The translations under genes and the position numbers were made by a program. Source: a virus. From it: DNA of 64,000 nucleotides. Below the pieces are notes generated by a model. That model saw only the letters and a list, made by a program, of their open reading frames with translations, was not told the DNA's origin and searched no databases. The DNA lies in IMG/VR virus record IMGVR_UViG_3300008111_000023, positions 1 through 64,000 of that record; one strand, given 5' to 3'. Below, in pieces: positions 7,484 to 17,280 of this stretch; position 1 is the stretch's first letter, and each line of letters starts with the position of its first letter.

Positions 7484-9258
7484 TCAACAATCTCCACATC
7501 TGTTGAATAACTAGTAAATCCGTTTTCTTTGATCACCTTAAGAACATGATTAACACGGCTGGTTAAATCGTCTCTATGTGAAATCAAGAACACATTTTTG
7601 TTGCGTTCACGAGTCATCTTCTTAAGAACAGCAATACTACTTTCAACACCACTTGCATCCATACCGCTGTCTACTAGTTCGTCAATGAATAGTAGGTTAA
7701 TAGCTTGATATAGGTTTTCCCATACATCGCGGAATGCCCATGACATCGATAATATCAATCGATTGCGTTCACCGCGTGACAGATTGTCAAAGTCTAAGTC
7801 TTGACCTAACTGGGTAATAATAACAGTAAGGTCGTTCTGAAATTCAACTGTATGTGGAAGTCCAATGCGATCGAGATAATAGGTCAATCTTTGATTCAAA
7901 TAGGCTAAGTTTTGATCAATGATACGCTTGCGAATAAACGAATCTTTATTAGTCAACAGTTTATGTAAAAATTCTTGGTGTTCTTTAATCCTAACCAATG
8001 TGTTTACATTATCAAAATTAATTTCTTGTACCGCTGTGTTGCGTAATTCGTCAATCTGTTCAATGTAGGGATTATTTTCAGCGACCTTTACTTCTAGATC
8101 ACGTTCTAATCCGCTAAGAGTATTTTTATGATTTAGTGCTTGCTCTAAATTGTCGTAAATTACACTTGGACACGCACCTAGTTCACCAATTAAACTAATC
8201 GCCTCGTTGAGTTCGCTTAGTTCTTCGCTGTGAGTTTTTAAATGTCCTTGACTTTCTTCAACCTGTTTAACTTTGGCAGTCATCATCTCGTCGTGTTTGA
8301 CATCGTGAATGTCTTGACCACAACTATGACATTTATGATCTGCTAGAGTTGTTAACTCTCGCTCTAACTTGTCTAGATTTTTTTGCTCTCGTTCTAGAGT
8401 ACTAGTTTGTTTAGCAATCAAAGCAGTTAGACTATCTCGTTCTTTTTTGCTTTTTGTCCATTCAATTAACGATCGTTGATTGGCAATTTCTTCGTCGATG
8501 TTAATATCTAATAGTTTTTCTATTGCTTTGGTTAAATTGGCAAGAGCTGTTTCGTGTTGTTCTTCCCATAACCGTTGTTTGCGTTCTAACGATTCAATAC
8601 TCTGTTGAATTCGATCATTAGACACTTTAATTGTTTCAATTTTTGTATTTTCTGTAGCAATAGAGTCTTTGCTATTTTTAATTTGTTCTTTTAATGCTTC
8701 GGCTTTTTCACTTAATTGTGTAATACCTAACAACTGTTCGATAATAGCACGTTGGTCAGCTGCCTTCATTGACAAGAAAGGTTCAGTGTAGGTATTCAAA
8801 GCCACAAGATGTTTAAACATATCGTGAGTCATACCAAAAACTTCTTCAATAGCCTTTTGTGTTTCTCTACTATCGCCTTGAGCTTCATCAGTTTCTAATG
8901 AAGATTGTTCGTGTCCGTTAACACTAAACTTTAGGACATTAGGTTTACGACCTCTCTCAATGTGATAATCAACACCGTCTTTTTCAAAACTAACTGTACA
9001 TAACATACCCTTGTTGTTAATTTTGTTAACAAGGTTATCTTTTTTAATATTAGTTAGAGCATTGCCGTAGATAGCATAGCTGAGACCATTGATGATTGTA
9101 GTTTTACCAGTACCATTACGAGCACCGCTGTCGTCGCCACCTAGATCTAGATTTTCACCTAGTACAAGGGTTAACTGGCCTTTGTCAAATGTAATAGCCT
9201 GCGTTTGAGCTCCAACGCTCATAAAATTTCTAACGGTTAAATCTTTAATCTTTATCAT
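7480..9258 (-). CDS. 46: Recombination endonuclease subunit gp46 (Rad50-like ATPase)
   Basis: 592 residues, an SMC/Rad50-type ATPase. The Walker A motif GARNGTGKTT lies at about 45-54. Two long coiled-coil arms flank a zinc-hook CHSCGQ near residue 311, and the ABC signature LSRGERNRL is near 494 with a Walker B-like LLFIDEL close behind. With gp47 it forms the Mre11-Rad50-type complex that resects DNA ends for recombination-dependent replication and host DNA breakdown. The start overlaps the end of gp47 by four bases, indicating coupled translation. Confidence 0.95.
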   Translation of the reverse strand: MIKIKDLTVRNFMSVGAQTQAITFDKGQLTLVLGENLDLGGDDSGARNGTGKTTIINGLSYAIYGNALTNIKKDNLVNKINNKGMLCTVSFEKDGVDYHIERGRKPNVLKFSVNGHEQSSLETDEAQGDSRETQKAIEEVFGMTHDMFKHLVALNTYTEPFLSMKAADQRAIIEQLLGITQLSEKAEALKEQIKNSKDSIATENTKIETIKVSNDRIQQSIESLERKQRLWEEQHETALANLTKAIEKLLDINIDEEIANQRSLIEWTKSKKERDSLTALIAKQTSTLEREQKNLDKLERELTTLADHKCHSCGQDIHDVKHDEMMTAKVKQVEESQGHLKTHSEELSELNEAISLIGELGACPSVIYDNLEQALNHKNTLSGLERDLEVKVAENNPYIEQIDELRNTAVQEINFDNVNTLVRIKEHQEFLHKLLTNKDSFIRKRIIDQNLAYLNQRLTYYLDRIGLPHTVEFQNDLTVIITQLGQDLDFDNLSRGERNRLILSMSWAFRDVWENLYQAINLLFIDELVDSGMDASGVESSIAVLKKMTRERNKNVFLISHRDDLTSRVNHVLKVIKENGFTSYSTDVEIVD

Positions 9259-10265
9259 AGGTTATTATAAATGTCTAATAGAAGAGCTTTGTCAAATGCA
9301 TCGCTGTCGATGGCATTGATTTGATTCATAACAATAGTGTCAACACTTTCAAAATTGATATCAATTGGAGTAGATTGTGCATCTACTTCTACCTTTTCTG
9401 GTATTAACATAAGTTCTCGAAGATTGTATTGAGGAACAAATGTTTCTTTAATAAAATTAGCTTCTTCAAAACTAATTGGCAAATCGATTGTGACGCGGCA
9501 ATGCATTTTTTCTTTCAGCAGGTCGTCGGGTTTGTCAATGATCTGACTCAATTTAAATGTTCTGTATACAGGTTGCCCTGGCCATGTTTTAAACTCCGGC
9601 GTACCTCCCCACTCTAACATCATCATACCTCGATCATCATCGCCTGCATCTGCATAATTGTGCGGAAACGCATTGCCAATATAATGTATGTTTCTATTGT
9701 GTTGACGCTTGTGAAAGTGACCAGTAAACACATATTCTTGGTTAACAAAATGGCTACTTTGTACTTGTCCGTGATCCGGCATTTGCACCATAGCATTCAT
9801 GTAAAAGCTGGGCAATTCTAAATGTCCAAACAAATACTTGCTTTTGATATTGGGAATGTTTTTCCACTCGTCAGCTACCAACCAAGGCATAATAGTGACA
9901 TCGCCTTCTGTCAACGTTTCCTTAATAGGAACTACATTTGGAAACAGTCGCATAAATTCAACAGAGTTAATCTCACGCTTGTCCTTGTAGAACAAGTCGT
10001 GATTGCCTAGAATAAAATAGACTTTTTCAAACGACTGACTTAGTTTTTCTAAGTTGGACACAGTATAGTTCATAGTACTAACATCGGTAGTACTACGATT
10101 ATGATGCCAATCGCCTAGAAAGATTGCAGTTTCACAACCTTCTTTTTTAGCAGTCTCACAGAACCAAGAAACAAAATCTTCACAATCTTGATTATGTGTA
10201 CGACTACCAGACTTTAGACCAAAATGAATATCGGTAAAACAGGCTACTTTTTTAAATAGTGACAT
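9255..10265 (-). CDS. 47: Recombination endonuclease subunit gp47 (Mre11-like nuclease)
   Basis: 336 residues with the calcineurin-like phosphoesterase motifs in order: DIHFG (12-16), GDWHHN (about 51-56), GNHD (about 91-94) and TGHFHKR (about 176-182). These bind the two catalytic metal ions of Mre11-type nucleases. It is the partner of gp46 immediately downstream. A strong AAGGAG ribosome-binding site precedes the ATG, and a sigma70-like promoter lies in the gap to gp55. Confidence 0.95.
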   Translation of the reverse strand: MSLFKKVACFTDIHFGLKSGSRTHNQDCEDFVSWFCETAKKEGCETAIFLGDWHHNRSTTDVSTMNYTVSNLEKLSQSFEKVYFILGNHDLFYKDKREINSVEFMRLFPNVVPIKETLTEGDVTIMPWLVADEWKNIPNIKSKYLFGHLELPSFYMNAMVQMPDHGQVQSSHFVNQEYVFTGHFHKRQHNRNIHYIGNAFPHNYADAGDDDRGMMMLEWGGTPEFKTWPGQPVYRTFKLSQIIDKPDDLLKEKMHCRVTIDLPISFEEANFIKETFVPQYNLRELMLIPEKVEVDAQSTPIDINFESVDTIVMNQINAIDSDAFDKALLLDIYNNL

Positions 10266-10280
10266 AGGATCTCCTTAGTT

Positions 10281-10309
10281 ATTATAACAGGTAAACAAGG
10301 TGAGATCAA
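10281..10309 (-). promoter_or_regulatory. Sigma70-type promoter for gp47-gp46 operon
   Basis: On the minus strand, TTGATC (10309-10304) and a perfect TATAAT (10286-10281) are separated by 17 bases. The -35 box overlaps the end of the gp55 gene. The position just upstream of gp47 suggests early or middle transcription of the recombination genes by host polymerase. Confidence 0.6.
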
Positions 10310-11172
10310 TCCCAATCACCGCCGTCCACCGGAGTAGTACTAACCGGACCATAACTAGCCCCACCTTTGCCCGCAGCGTTCTGTCTAGTCCAACTTGGAT
10401 TCATTCCGTTTATTTCTAAAATGTCATCTCGAATATTTTGATTGCGTTTTTCAATATTGATAATTCTAACAAAACTGTTAGTCACTGCGGCAGTATAATA
10501 GGCAAACGGATTATCTGATTTCGATTCGTCAAACTGTAGACCAATTTGTGTCAACTGGAGAATAGCCTGCCCACGCATTTCATCATTGTAAGTATACCCG
10601 CGAACGTTTCCTCTTGTGGCATATCGCTCGCAGAGTTTTAAAAACATACGAGCTAGATTGTTAGTCATCTGACCATGTTCTTTGTTAAATGAGCCAGTGT
10701 CTAAATCTCCCTTCCAATGACTTTTACCTACACATATAAGATTGTTATTGTCATCAAACTTCCAATGTTGGAACGGAGGAAAGTTCACCTTGTCGTGACT
10801 GTCTGCGGTATTTTTCAAAGTCTTTTTGCGACCAGGAGCCAACGGTATGTGATCAAAGGTCATAACCCTAAAAACAACGTCAGTTTTTTTAATAGTTTTG
10901 TAGTCAACTTCAAATTCTTTAGCTGGAATTTTCTTTCCGCCTGACTGTGCAATTTCGTGATTTTTTTTACCTATTTTTATTGCTCTGCTACGTTTAGCAT
11001 CGGCAATTGACCTAATATTAATTTTAGATAAATTTGAAATTATTAGATCATAATCTCCATATGCAGGATCAGTATAGGAACAATAGGTGTTTTTACTTAG
11101 ATGAATTTCTTTTAGTAAATCCTTATTAGTAAGATACTTGATCTTGGGAGGTTGAGTGGGCATTATTGTCAT
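10306..11172 (-). CDS. 55: Late-transcription sigma factor gp55
   Basis: 288 residues. The C-terminal half has the gp55/sigma region 2 hallmarks: ARMFLKLCERYATRGN, GYTYNDEMRGQAILQL, then FDESKSDNPFAYYT and RIINIEKRNQNIRDD. T4 gp55 is a 185-residue sigma-like factor that, with the sliding clamp and gp33, directs host RNA polymerase to TATAAATA late promoters. This one is about 100 residues longer, with extra sequence between the N-terminal LTNKDLLKEIHLSKN part and the region-2 core. Many matching late boxes in the window support its role. A TTGACA lies on the minus strand at 11219-11214 but without a -10 box at normal spacing. Confidence 0.9.
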   Translation of the reverse strand: MTIMPTQPPKIKYLTNKDLLKEIHLSKNTYCSYTDPAYGDYDLIISNLSKINIRSIADAKRSRAIKIGKKNHEIAQSGGKKIPAKEFEVDYKTIKKTDVVFRVMTFDHIPLAPGRKKTLKNTADSHDKVNFPPFQHWKFDDNNNLICVGKSHWKGDLDTGSFNKEHGQMTNNLARMFLKLCERYATRGNVRGYTYNDEMRGQAILQLTQIGLQFDESKSDNPFAYYTAAVTNSFVRIINIEKRNQNIRDDILEINGMNPSWTRQNAAGKGGASYGPVSTTPVDGGDWD

Positions 11173-11219
11173 TGTTATAGAATTCTCCAGTAGTTAATAT
11201 AATAGCATATTTTGTCAAG

Positions 11220-11227
11220 AATAAATA
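11220..11227 (+). promoter_or_regulatory. T4-type late promoter for baseplate operon
   Basis: AATAAATA, 27 bases before the ATG of the gp48-like gene at 11254. It heads the run of tail genes that follows on the plus strand. Confidence 0.6.
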
Positions 11228-11253
11228 GAGTATACAAGGAATAATCATTCAAA

Positions 11254-12408
11254 ATGTCACTATCTATTAACCCTTTGGCAAAATTAGTTTCCAGCGTGTC
11301 GTCTCAAGTTAGTGCAGCAGCAGATGCTGCCAGCGGCGCACTAAAAAGTGATAATTTTGCTGCTTTAAAATCTAACCTAGACTCAACTGTTGGTCGTTTA
11401 AGCGGCGAAATTGGCAGCGGTTTAAACGGCATGACAGCGTCGGCTAATACTTTTTTGAATGACGCTAAAGGAGCATTAGGACAAGCTACCGGCGCACTTG
11501 GCGGTATTACAGGTGCCTTAGGTGGAGTTAGCAGCACTATACAAAGTCTAGCGTCAAACGCTACTGGAGCATTAGGTGGTATTGCAGGCCAGTTAGGTGG
11601 CGCAGCAGGATCAATAAGTAATGCTGGCGCAGCAATTGGTGCAAGTTTGAACAAGTTAGGATTATCCAGTGGTGGCCTTGGCGGCATTGCTTCACTAGCT
11701 ACTTCAGTTTCGTCAGCAGCTGGCATGGTTAATAATTTATTAAGTATGGCAAGAGGAAAAAATCTGCCTAGCGGTGCAGAATTATTTAGTCAGGAAGGGG
11801 CCTTTGTAAAATTAGAAACTGGTTCAGCAGAAGACTGGCGTGTAAAATTAAATGCAAATTTTGGTCTGTTTGGTAGTGCATTCAGTCGACTTTCTGCTAC
11901 AGGCGGTTTTGTTTGGCCCTATCTTCCGTCAATTACTGTATCCTCAAAAGCCAACTATACTCAAATAGATCCAACGCATAACCTACAACCGTTCTATGCT
12001 TACAAAAACAGTCAAATAGATGATATCACTATCTCCGGAGAGTTTTCTGTTGAAAGTGAATTAGATGCTGGTTATTGGATTGAAGGCACTACTTTTTTAA
12101 AAACAGCCACTAGGATGTTTTATGGTACAGGGCCTAATCAAGGAAACCCTCCAATAATTTGTAATCTATCAGGGTATGGTGCTAGGGTGTTTTCTGGTGT
12201 ACCGGTTATAGTAAAAAGTTTTACAGTAGATTTTAAAGATGATGTATCTTATATAAAATACACTAAAGGTGGCGCACCTACATGGGTGCCTGCAATGAGC
12301 ACAATATCTGTGACAGTTTCTCCAATCTATAATCGAACACGATTGAGACAATTTAATCTTACACAATATGCCAACGGAAATATTGTAGCAGGTCAAGGAT
12401 TCATCTAA
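11254..12408 (+). CDS. 48: Baseplate tail-tube cap gp48
   Basis: 384 residues. The first 170 are a low-complexity Ala/Gly/Ser-rich helical segment. From about residue 185 the sequence follows the T4 gp48/gp54 tube-initiator family: FVWPYLPSITVSSKANYTQI, ISGEFSVESELDAGYWIEG and an ending in VSPIYNRTRLRQFNL. In T4 gp48 caps the baseplate and starts tail-tube polymerisation. It is first in the late baseplate operon and one base from gp53. Confidence 0.8.
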   Translation: MSLSINPLAKLVSSVSSQVSAAADAASGALKSDNFAALKSNLDSTVGRLSGEIGSGLNGMTASANTFLNDAKGALGQATGALGGITGALGGVSSTIQSLASNATGALGGIAGQLGGAAGSISNAGAAIGASLNKLGLSSGGLGGIASLATSVSSAAGMVNNLLSMARGKNLPSGAELFSQEGAFVKLETGSAEDWRVKLNANFGLFGSAFSRLSATGGFVWPYLPSITVSSKANYTQIDPTHNLQPFYAYKNSQIDDITISGEFSVESELDAGYWIEGTTFLKTATRMFYGTGPNQGNPPIICNLSGYGARVFSGVPVIVKSFTVDFKDDVSYIKYTKGGAPTWVPAMSTISVTVSPIYNRTRLRQFNLTQYANGNIVAGQGFI

Positions 12409-12409
12409 T

Positions 12410-12709
12410 ATGGCCAAATATCAAAAAGTATCTCCCTATTATAATACTCCACAGAACAATTTGTATCTAGACCTGTTGGCTATTCGACCCGTGCCTGCTG
12501 AAGCAGACGACTATCAATATACCATTGAAAATCAATACAAACATAGACCTGATTTATTAGCGTTTGATCTATACGGCAATGCTCAACTTTGGTGGGTATT
12601 TGTACAACGTAATATGGAAACAATCAAAGATCCAATATATGATTTTGCTCCCGGAACAGTAATTTACTGTCCAAAGAAATCAAATATAGAAAGATTTATT
12701 GGAATTTAA
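12410..12709 (+). CDS. 53: Baseplate wedge gp53-like protein
   Basis: 99 residues. It matches the T4 gp53 family, with the conserved pattern YKHRPDLLAFDLYGNAQLWW then FVQRN and KDPIYDFAPGT, a LysM-like fold in T4. In T4 gp53 binds the wedge and helps join wedges around the hub. T4 gp53 is 196 residues, so this is the compact core form. It sits between gp48 and the large hub candidate with almost no gaps. Confidence 0.85.
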   Translation: MAKYQKVSPYYNTPQNNLYLDLLAIRPVPAEADDYQYTIENQYKHRPDLLAFDLYGNAQLWWVFVQRNMETIKDPIYDFAPGTVIYCPKKSNIERFIGI

Positions 12710-12710
12710 T

Positions 12711-15260
12711 ATGCCTGATTTTAGGAATATAGGACAGGCAATCGGTCAAGCTACTAGTGCAATATCTCAAATTGCATCAACATCTAATCTAGCCATTGGC
12801 ACTGTTAAGAATATCACTAAGTCTATCAGCGACTCGGCAGCTACATTTAATGTGTCTAAAATTGCTGACGTAGTTTCTAATCCTGGATTAACTCCTTTAT
12901 TAAAAGCATTTGGAGCAATTAAACCTCCAGCAGGCGGCCCGCCATATGATAATGTGCTAGAACAATTTGCATCGTATACTCCTCTATGGACTTTGTGCTG
13001 CTTAACACCAAATCAATTTAATGATCCTAGAACCTACAGGGGTTCTCCTGCCGCACTACAGAATATTGTAATTTCGTCTGGTGGACGACAGGATAAACAA
13101 CGAGTAAACACAGCCTACGGAGCTCCGGAGTATTATATTGACAATGTCACAATGGCTACGTCTCTTGGCGGTACTGCTAATGCTGGAAATACCAACGTCA
13201 CTGGATTTAAGTTTGAAGTATTCGAACCTTATTCACTAGGTTTATTCCTACAAAGTCTACAAGCGGCAGCTATAAATGCAGGATACCCTACCTATCTAAA
13301 TGATTGTCCATACCTTCTTAAACTTGAAATAAAGGGATCTAAAGATGACGGGTCTATGTATGCAGGAAAAGATGAATTAACAAAATATTTTACAATTAAG
13401 ATTACTAAGATTGAATTTAAAGTTGACGAAGCAGGCAGCAGATACAACGTAGAAGCTTCTCCCATGCACCATACTGGATTTAGTGATCTTGTTAATGTGT
13501 TTCCTAATGACATGAATGCTACAGGCATGACAGTTAGCGAGGTGTTGATTTCTGGACCTCAGAGTATATGCAGTGAACTTAATAAAATACAATTACAAAG
13601 AGTAGCAGATGGGCAGGCAATTTATCCAGACCTTTACGAGGTAGTATTTCCTTTTAACGAAAGTGATAAGGTTGGCTTAGATGGCGGAACTTCTACCGAA
13701 GTGTTAAAAGCCATGGCCGACCCTAAGGCTCAAAAAACTCAAAAGATTGACACTGCTAGACGAGAATCACAAGCCGAATCGTTTGGATTTGGAGCCATAG
13801 GAAAAGCCAGTATGGGATTTTCAGAAACATCTGGCGGTAATTATAATTTTAAATTGGCAGGGGATGTAGTTGACGAGCAGGGAAATATAGTAAGAGACAA
13901 CATGACTATTGATCCTAAACAGAGAGCTGTAAATTTTCCTCAAGGTACAAAAATTACAGAAGCCATTGTTCGAGTGCTACTTTCTTCGGAGTATTGTGTT
14001 AAAGCGGTTAAAGGAGAAAATATCAAAGACGGCGAAGTTGATTGGTTCAGAATTGATGTGCAAATTCAACTTTTAGATTTTGATTCTAAGCGTAATGTAA
14101 GAGCAAAAAAATACATCTATAGAGTTGTACCCTTCAAAGTCAGTGCAGCAGTGTTTTCAAATTCAACTAGTGCTACTGCTGGTGAAGCAAAATTACAACA
14201 AATCATAGCTAAACGCTATGACTATTTGTATACAGGCCAGAACAACAATATTTTAAAATTTGATTTACAATTTAATGGACAGTTTTTCACAGCTATTTCT
14301 CCAACACCTTTACAAAATAATGATAAAATTGCCAACAAGGATCAACAGAATACCAATGATGAAAAAACTTCTAAGGCAGAAATAAAAGAAGGCGATGCTC
14401 CTACTAGTGCGACTTCTGTAAATGGCTCAGCACCAGTGAAGCCGCATCCGTTGTTATCGTTTGCTTCAGCTACTGGAGAGAAGACAGTTGAGCAAATGGT
14501 AGCCGATAACTTTAACCAATCGTTTACTAGATCTATGGATATGATAGATGTAAAAATGGATATATTGGGTGATCTTTACTTTTTATCGGACAGCGGAATT
14601 AACTCGAATTATCTTGCAGAATATGGACCTAACAGTCAAATAAAAGCAGACGGTGCAATGAATTGGGAAGGCAGTGAAATTTTTATCTATATTACATGGC
14701 GTAATCCAGTTGAGCCCAACTTAGGAACTACCGGAAAAGGCGGCCTATACAATTTTCCCAACAGCGGCAAACCTACACCGTTTAGTGGTATCTATAAAGT
14801 GAAATCCGTAGAGAATAAATTCTCAGGAGGGGTATTTACACAAACATTAGACTTAGCCCGTCAACCTTTTCAGTCTATTGATTATGAAGGTCAAGTTAAG
14901 ATTGCTGGAGAAAACAGTGTTATGTACGATACAACAAAAGAAGAGAAACCTAAAACTAGTGTGTTTGATAATGCAGCTGATCAAGAAGATGCAGACCTAG
15001 GAGCAGCTATGAGAGCAAATGCCGCCGGCGGTAATTCAACAAGTGCAGCAACAGGTGTAGGCATTCCCGGAGAAGAAGCTGCCGCTGCCGGAACAGGAAG
15101 AACTATTAACATTGACCTTAGAGCCGAGCAACAAGAAGCTAGAGTATCAGCTTATCTACAGGCACGTGCCTCTGGTCAAAGCGAAGAACAAGCACAAAAC
15201 ATATCAGCAACTGTTGGTAATAATGTAGGTGCGGCAGCATTAGCCCGCATTAAAATATAA
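12711..15260 (+). CDS. Large baseplate structural protein, hub (gp27-like) candidate
   Basis: 849 residues from the ATG at 12711, two bases after the gp53 stop; an in-frame TTG at 12699 exists but overlaps gp53. The N-terminus is helical, then from about residue 85 beta-rich sequence follows (FASYTPLWTLCCLTPNQF and GFKFEVFEPYSLGLFLQSL). The last 120 residues are Ala/Glu-rich. Its place between gp53 and gp5 suggests the trimeric hub that gp27 forms in T4, but I see no motif proving this. Similar large proteins occupy this position in marine T4-like phages. Confidence 0.6.
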   Translation: MPDFRNIGQAIGQATSAISQIASTSNLAIGTVKNITKSISDSAATFNVSKIADVVSNPGLTPLLKAFGAIKPPAGGPPYDNVLEQFASYTPLWTLCCLTPNQFNDPRTYRGSPAALQNIVISSGGRQDKQRVNTAYGAPEYYIDNVTMATSLGGTANAGNTNVTGFKFEVFEPYSLGLFLQSLQAAAINAGYPTYLNDCPYLLKLEIKGSKDDGSMYAGKDELTKYFTIKITKIEFKVDEAGSRYNVEASPMHHTGFSDLVNVFPNDMNATGMTVSEVLISGPQSICSELNKIQLQRVADGQAIYPDLYEVVFPFNESDKVGLDGGTSTEVLKAMADPKAQKTQKIDTARRESQAESFGFGAIGKASMGFSETSGGNYNFKLAGDVVDEQGNIVRDNMTIDPKQRAVNFPQGTKITEAIVRVLLSSEYCVKAVKGENIKDGEVDWFRIDVQIQLLDFDSKRNVRAKKYIYRVVPFKVSAAVFSNSTSATAGEAKLQQIIAKRYDYLYTGQNNNILKFDLQFNGQFFTAISPTPLQNNDKIANKDQQNTNDEKTSKAEIKEGDAPTSATSVNGSAPVKPHPLLSFASATGEKTVEQMVADNFNQSFTRSMDMIDVKMDILGDLYFLSDSGINSNYLAEYGPNSQIKADGAMNWEGSEIFIYITWRNPVEPNLGTTGKGGLYNFPNSGKPTPFSGIYKVKSVENKFSGGVFTQTLDLARQPFQSIDYEGQVKIAGENSVMYDTTKEEKPKTSVFDNAADQEDADLGAAMRANAAGGNSTSAATGVGIPGEEAAAAGTGRTINIDLRAEQQEARVSAYLQARASGQSEEQAQNISATVGNNVGAAALARIKI

Positions 15261-15298
15261 TGACAAACATAAAAACAAGTAGTTAACAAGGACATAAC

Positions 15299-16798
15299 AT
15301 GGCACAAGAAAAACGTTCACCAGAAAGGCCAGGAGGCAAAAAATTACCTGTTGGCATTTTGTTGGCTAAAGTTGTAAGCTACTTAGATCCATCGTTCATG
15401 TGCGGATTAGAAGTTACCTTGCTTAGAGAAAACGGAAATGACATTGGAGACACTGGACAATCATATCCGGTAAAGTACGCTAGCCCTTTTTATGGTATTA
15501 CTGCCTATGAAAACATGGGTCTTAATTTAACTGATTTTCACGATACTCAACAGGCCTATGGCATGTGGTTTCCTACAGTGGAAATAGGAACTACAGTTTT
15601 AGTGGCTTTTATCAATGGTGAAGTATCAGAAGGATACTTTATAGGATGTATTCCTAGTAGATTTATGAATCAAATGATGCCGGCAATTAGCGGAGCATCT
15701 GAGTTTGCAGCAACGCCTGAACAAAAAAAGAAATACGATACAACACAACCGTTACCTGTAGCGGAAATGAACAGGAAAGCAAACACGCTTGAAAAAGGCA
15801 CCAATACTGAAAAAATTAAAAAAGCCATACATCCTATTGCTGATAGATTTCTTAAACAGGGCCTCTTAGAAGATGATGTCCGCGGAGTTACTACTTCTAG
15901 TAGTAGACGTATGATTCCTAATTCAGTGTTTGGTATCAGCACCCCCGGACCGTTTGACCGCAGCACAAATGCTAAGAAACAATTTATTGGTAGCTCTCAA
16001 AGCAAAAGTCCTGTGCAATTACCTGCAAGTAGACTAGGTGGGACTACCCTAGTAATGGATGACGGCGACGATCGATATATTAGAAAAACGCCTGCAGGCG
16101 AAGGCCCTGTGTCATATGCTGATGTTAGCAAGAAAGAAAAAGGCAACGTCGATATTCCTTACAACGAATATGTTAGAATACGAACACGTACTGGACATCA
16201 ACTGTTGATGCACAATAGTGAAGATTTGATCTACATTGGAAATTCTAAAGGTACTACATGGATAGAATTAACCAGCAACGGTAAAATTGACATCTATGCC
16301 GAAGACAGCATCTCCATCCATACTGAAAACGATTTAAATTTTAGAGCCGACAGAGACATTAATTTTGAAGCAGGTAGAAATGTTAACATAAAAGCTGCCG
16401 GTGGAAAAATGCAATTAGAATCAGTTGGAAGCGTGAATATAATTGCTGCCGCTGACGGTAAAATTACTGTAGGAGCTGGATTTGATCTAGTGTCCGGATC
16501 GGGTACCAAGTTATCTTCAGGCGGAGCAACTAACATTAAATCATCAGGTACCAATATTGACGGCGGTAATATTAATTTAAATTCCGGACTAGCAGTAGCA
16601 GCAGCACCTGCCTCGCCACTGAAAACACACGTTAATCCTAAAACTAGTTCTAGCGGACAGTGGGGCAATAAAAAACGATATCAAACAGGAACTGCAACAA
16701 GTATAATGAAACGGATACCAATGCACGAACCGTGGACATTGCATGAAAACCAAGCTCCAAAACAATTAACGCCAACCAACACTGATAGGGAAACATAA
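15299..16798 (+). CDS. 5: Baseplate central spike gp5-like, without lysozyme domain
   Basis: 499 residues. The N-terminal part (about 1-130) fits the OB-fold of gp5/VgrG spikes. From about residue 300 short repeats of eight-residue period (IDIYAEDSISIHTEN, INFEAGRNVNIKAAGG) form the triple-stranded beta-helix needle. T4 gp5 carries a lysozyme domain between these parts; the corresponding region here is about 170 residues long, with no lysozyme motif that I can see. In T4 this protein is the membrane-piercing needle. It is followed by gp25. Confidence 0.8.
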   Translation: MAQEKRSPERPGGKKLPVGILLAKVVSYLDPSFMCGLEVTLLRENGNDIGDTGQSYPVKYASPFYGITAYENMGLNLTDFHDTQQAYGMWFPTVEIGTTVLVAFINGEVSEGYFIGCIPSRFMNQMMPAISGASEFAATPEQKKKYDTTQPLPVAEMNRKANTLEKGTNTEKIKKAIHPIADRFLKQGLLEDDVRGVTTSSSRRMIPNSVFGISTPGPFDRSTNAKKQFIGSSQSKSPVQLPASRLGGTTLVMDDGDDRYIRKTPAGEGPVSYADVSKKEKGNVDIPYNEYVRIRTRTGHQLLMHNSEDLIYIGNSKGTTWIELTSNGKIDIYAEDSISIHTENDLNFRADRDINFEAGRNVNIKAAGGKMQLESVGSVNIIAAADGKITVGAGFDLVSGSGTKLSSGGATNIKSSGTNIDGGNINLNSGLAVAAAPASPLKTHVNPKTSSSGQWGNKKRYQTGTATSIMKRIPMHEPWTLHENQAPKQLTPTNTDRET

Positions 16799-16800
16799 AA

Positions 16801-17238
16801 ATGGCAAAAATATATAATAAAAAATCAGTAGCGTCGATGACTGCTAGTGCTGGAAACGCCAATACTTCTGCATTTACCTATAAAGGATTTAGTTCTCAAG
16901 AATCAAAATCATCTTTTAAACTCAACGATATTGCTTTAGTAAAACAGGACATTATCAATCATTTTTATATTCGTAAAGGTGAGAAATTAATGAATCCAGA
17001 CTTTGGAACAGTTATTTGGGATTTGTTATTTGAACAATTCACAGAAGAAGTAAAAAAATTAATTACAGAAGATGTTGAACAAATTATTAACTACGATCCT
17101 AGGATTGCTATCAACGGAGTGTTAATTGACAGCACTGATATGGGAATTAGAATAGAAGCAGATATAACATATATTCCTTTTAACATCAACGAACGCATGT
17201 CCTTTAACTTCGATAGAGAAAATAAACTTATAAACTGA
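16801..17238 (+). CDS. 25: Baseplate wedge gp25
   Basis: 145 residues. The C-terminal 110 match the gpW/gp25 family: VKQDIINHFYIRKGEKLMN, DFGTVIWDLLFEQFT and EDVEQIINYDPRI. In contractile tails gp25 sits in the inner baseplate and nucleates sheath assembly with gp6 and gp53. It lies between gp5 and gp6, the usual order in marine T4-like phages. Confidence 0.9.
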   Translation: MAKIYNKKSVASMTASAGNANTSAFTYKGFSSQESKSSFKLNDIALVKQDIINHFYIRKGEKLMNPDFGTVIWDLLFEQFTEEVKKLITEDVEQIINYDPRIAINGVLIDSTDMGIRIEADITYIPFNINERMSFNFDRENKLIN

Positions 17239-17253
17239 CCACTTTATTTTTTA

Positions 17254-17261
17254 GTTAAATA
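17254..17261 (+). promoter_or_regulatory. Possible late promoter for gp6
   Basis: GTTAAATA in the short gap between gp25 and gp6, 19 bases before the ATG at 17281. It deviates from TATAAATA at two positions but matches the box before the fibre gene at 39041. Confidence 0.4.
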
Positions 17262-17280
17262 CACGATAGGATAGAAAAAT

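Noticed and set aside
11196-11219. Sigma70 promoter for gp55 based on TTGACA
   Set aside because: The -35 box is perfect but TATATT lies only 11 bases away and no -10 box is found at 16-18 bases.
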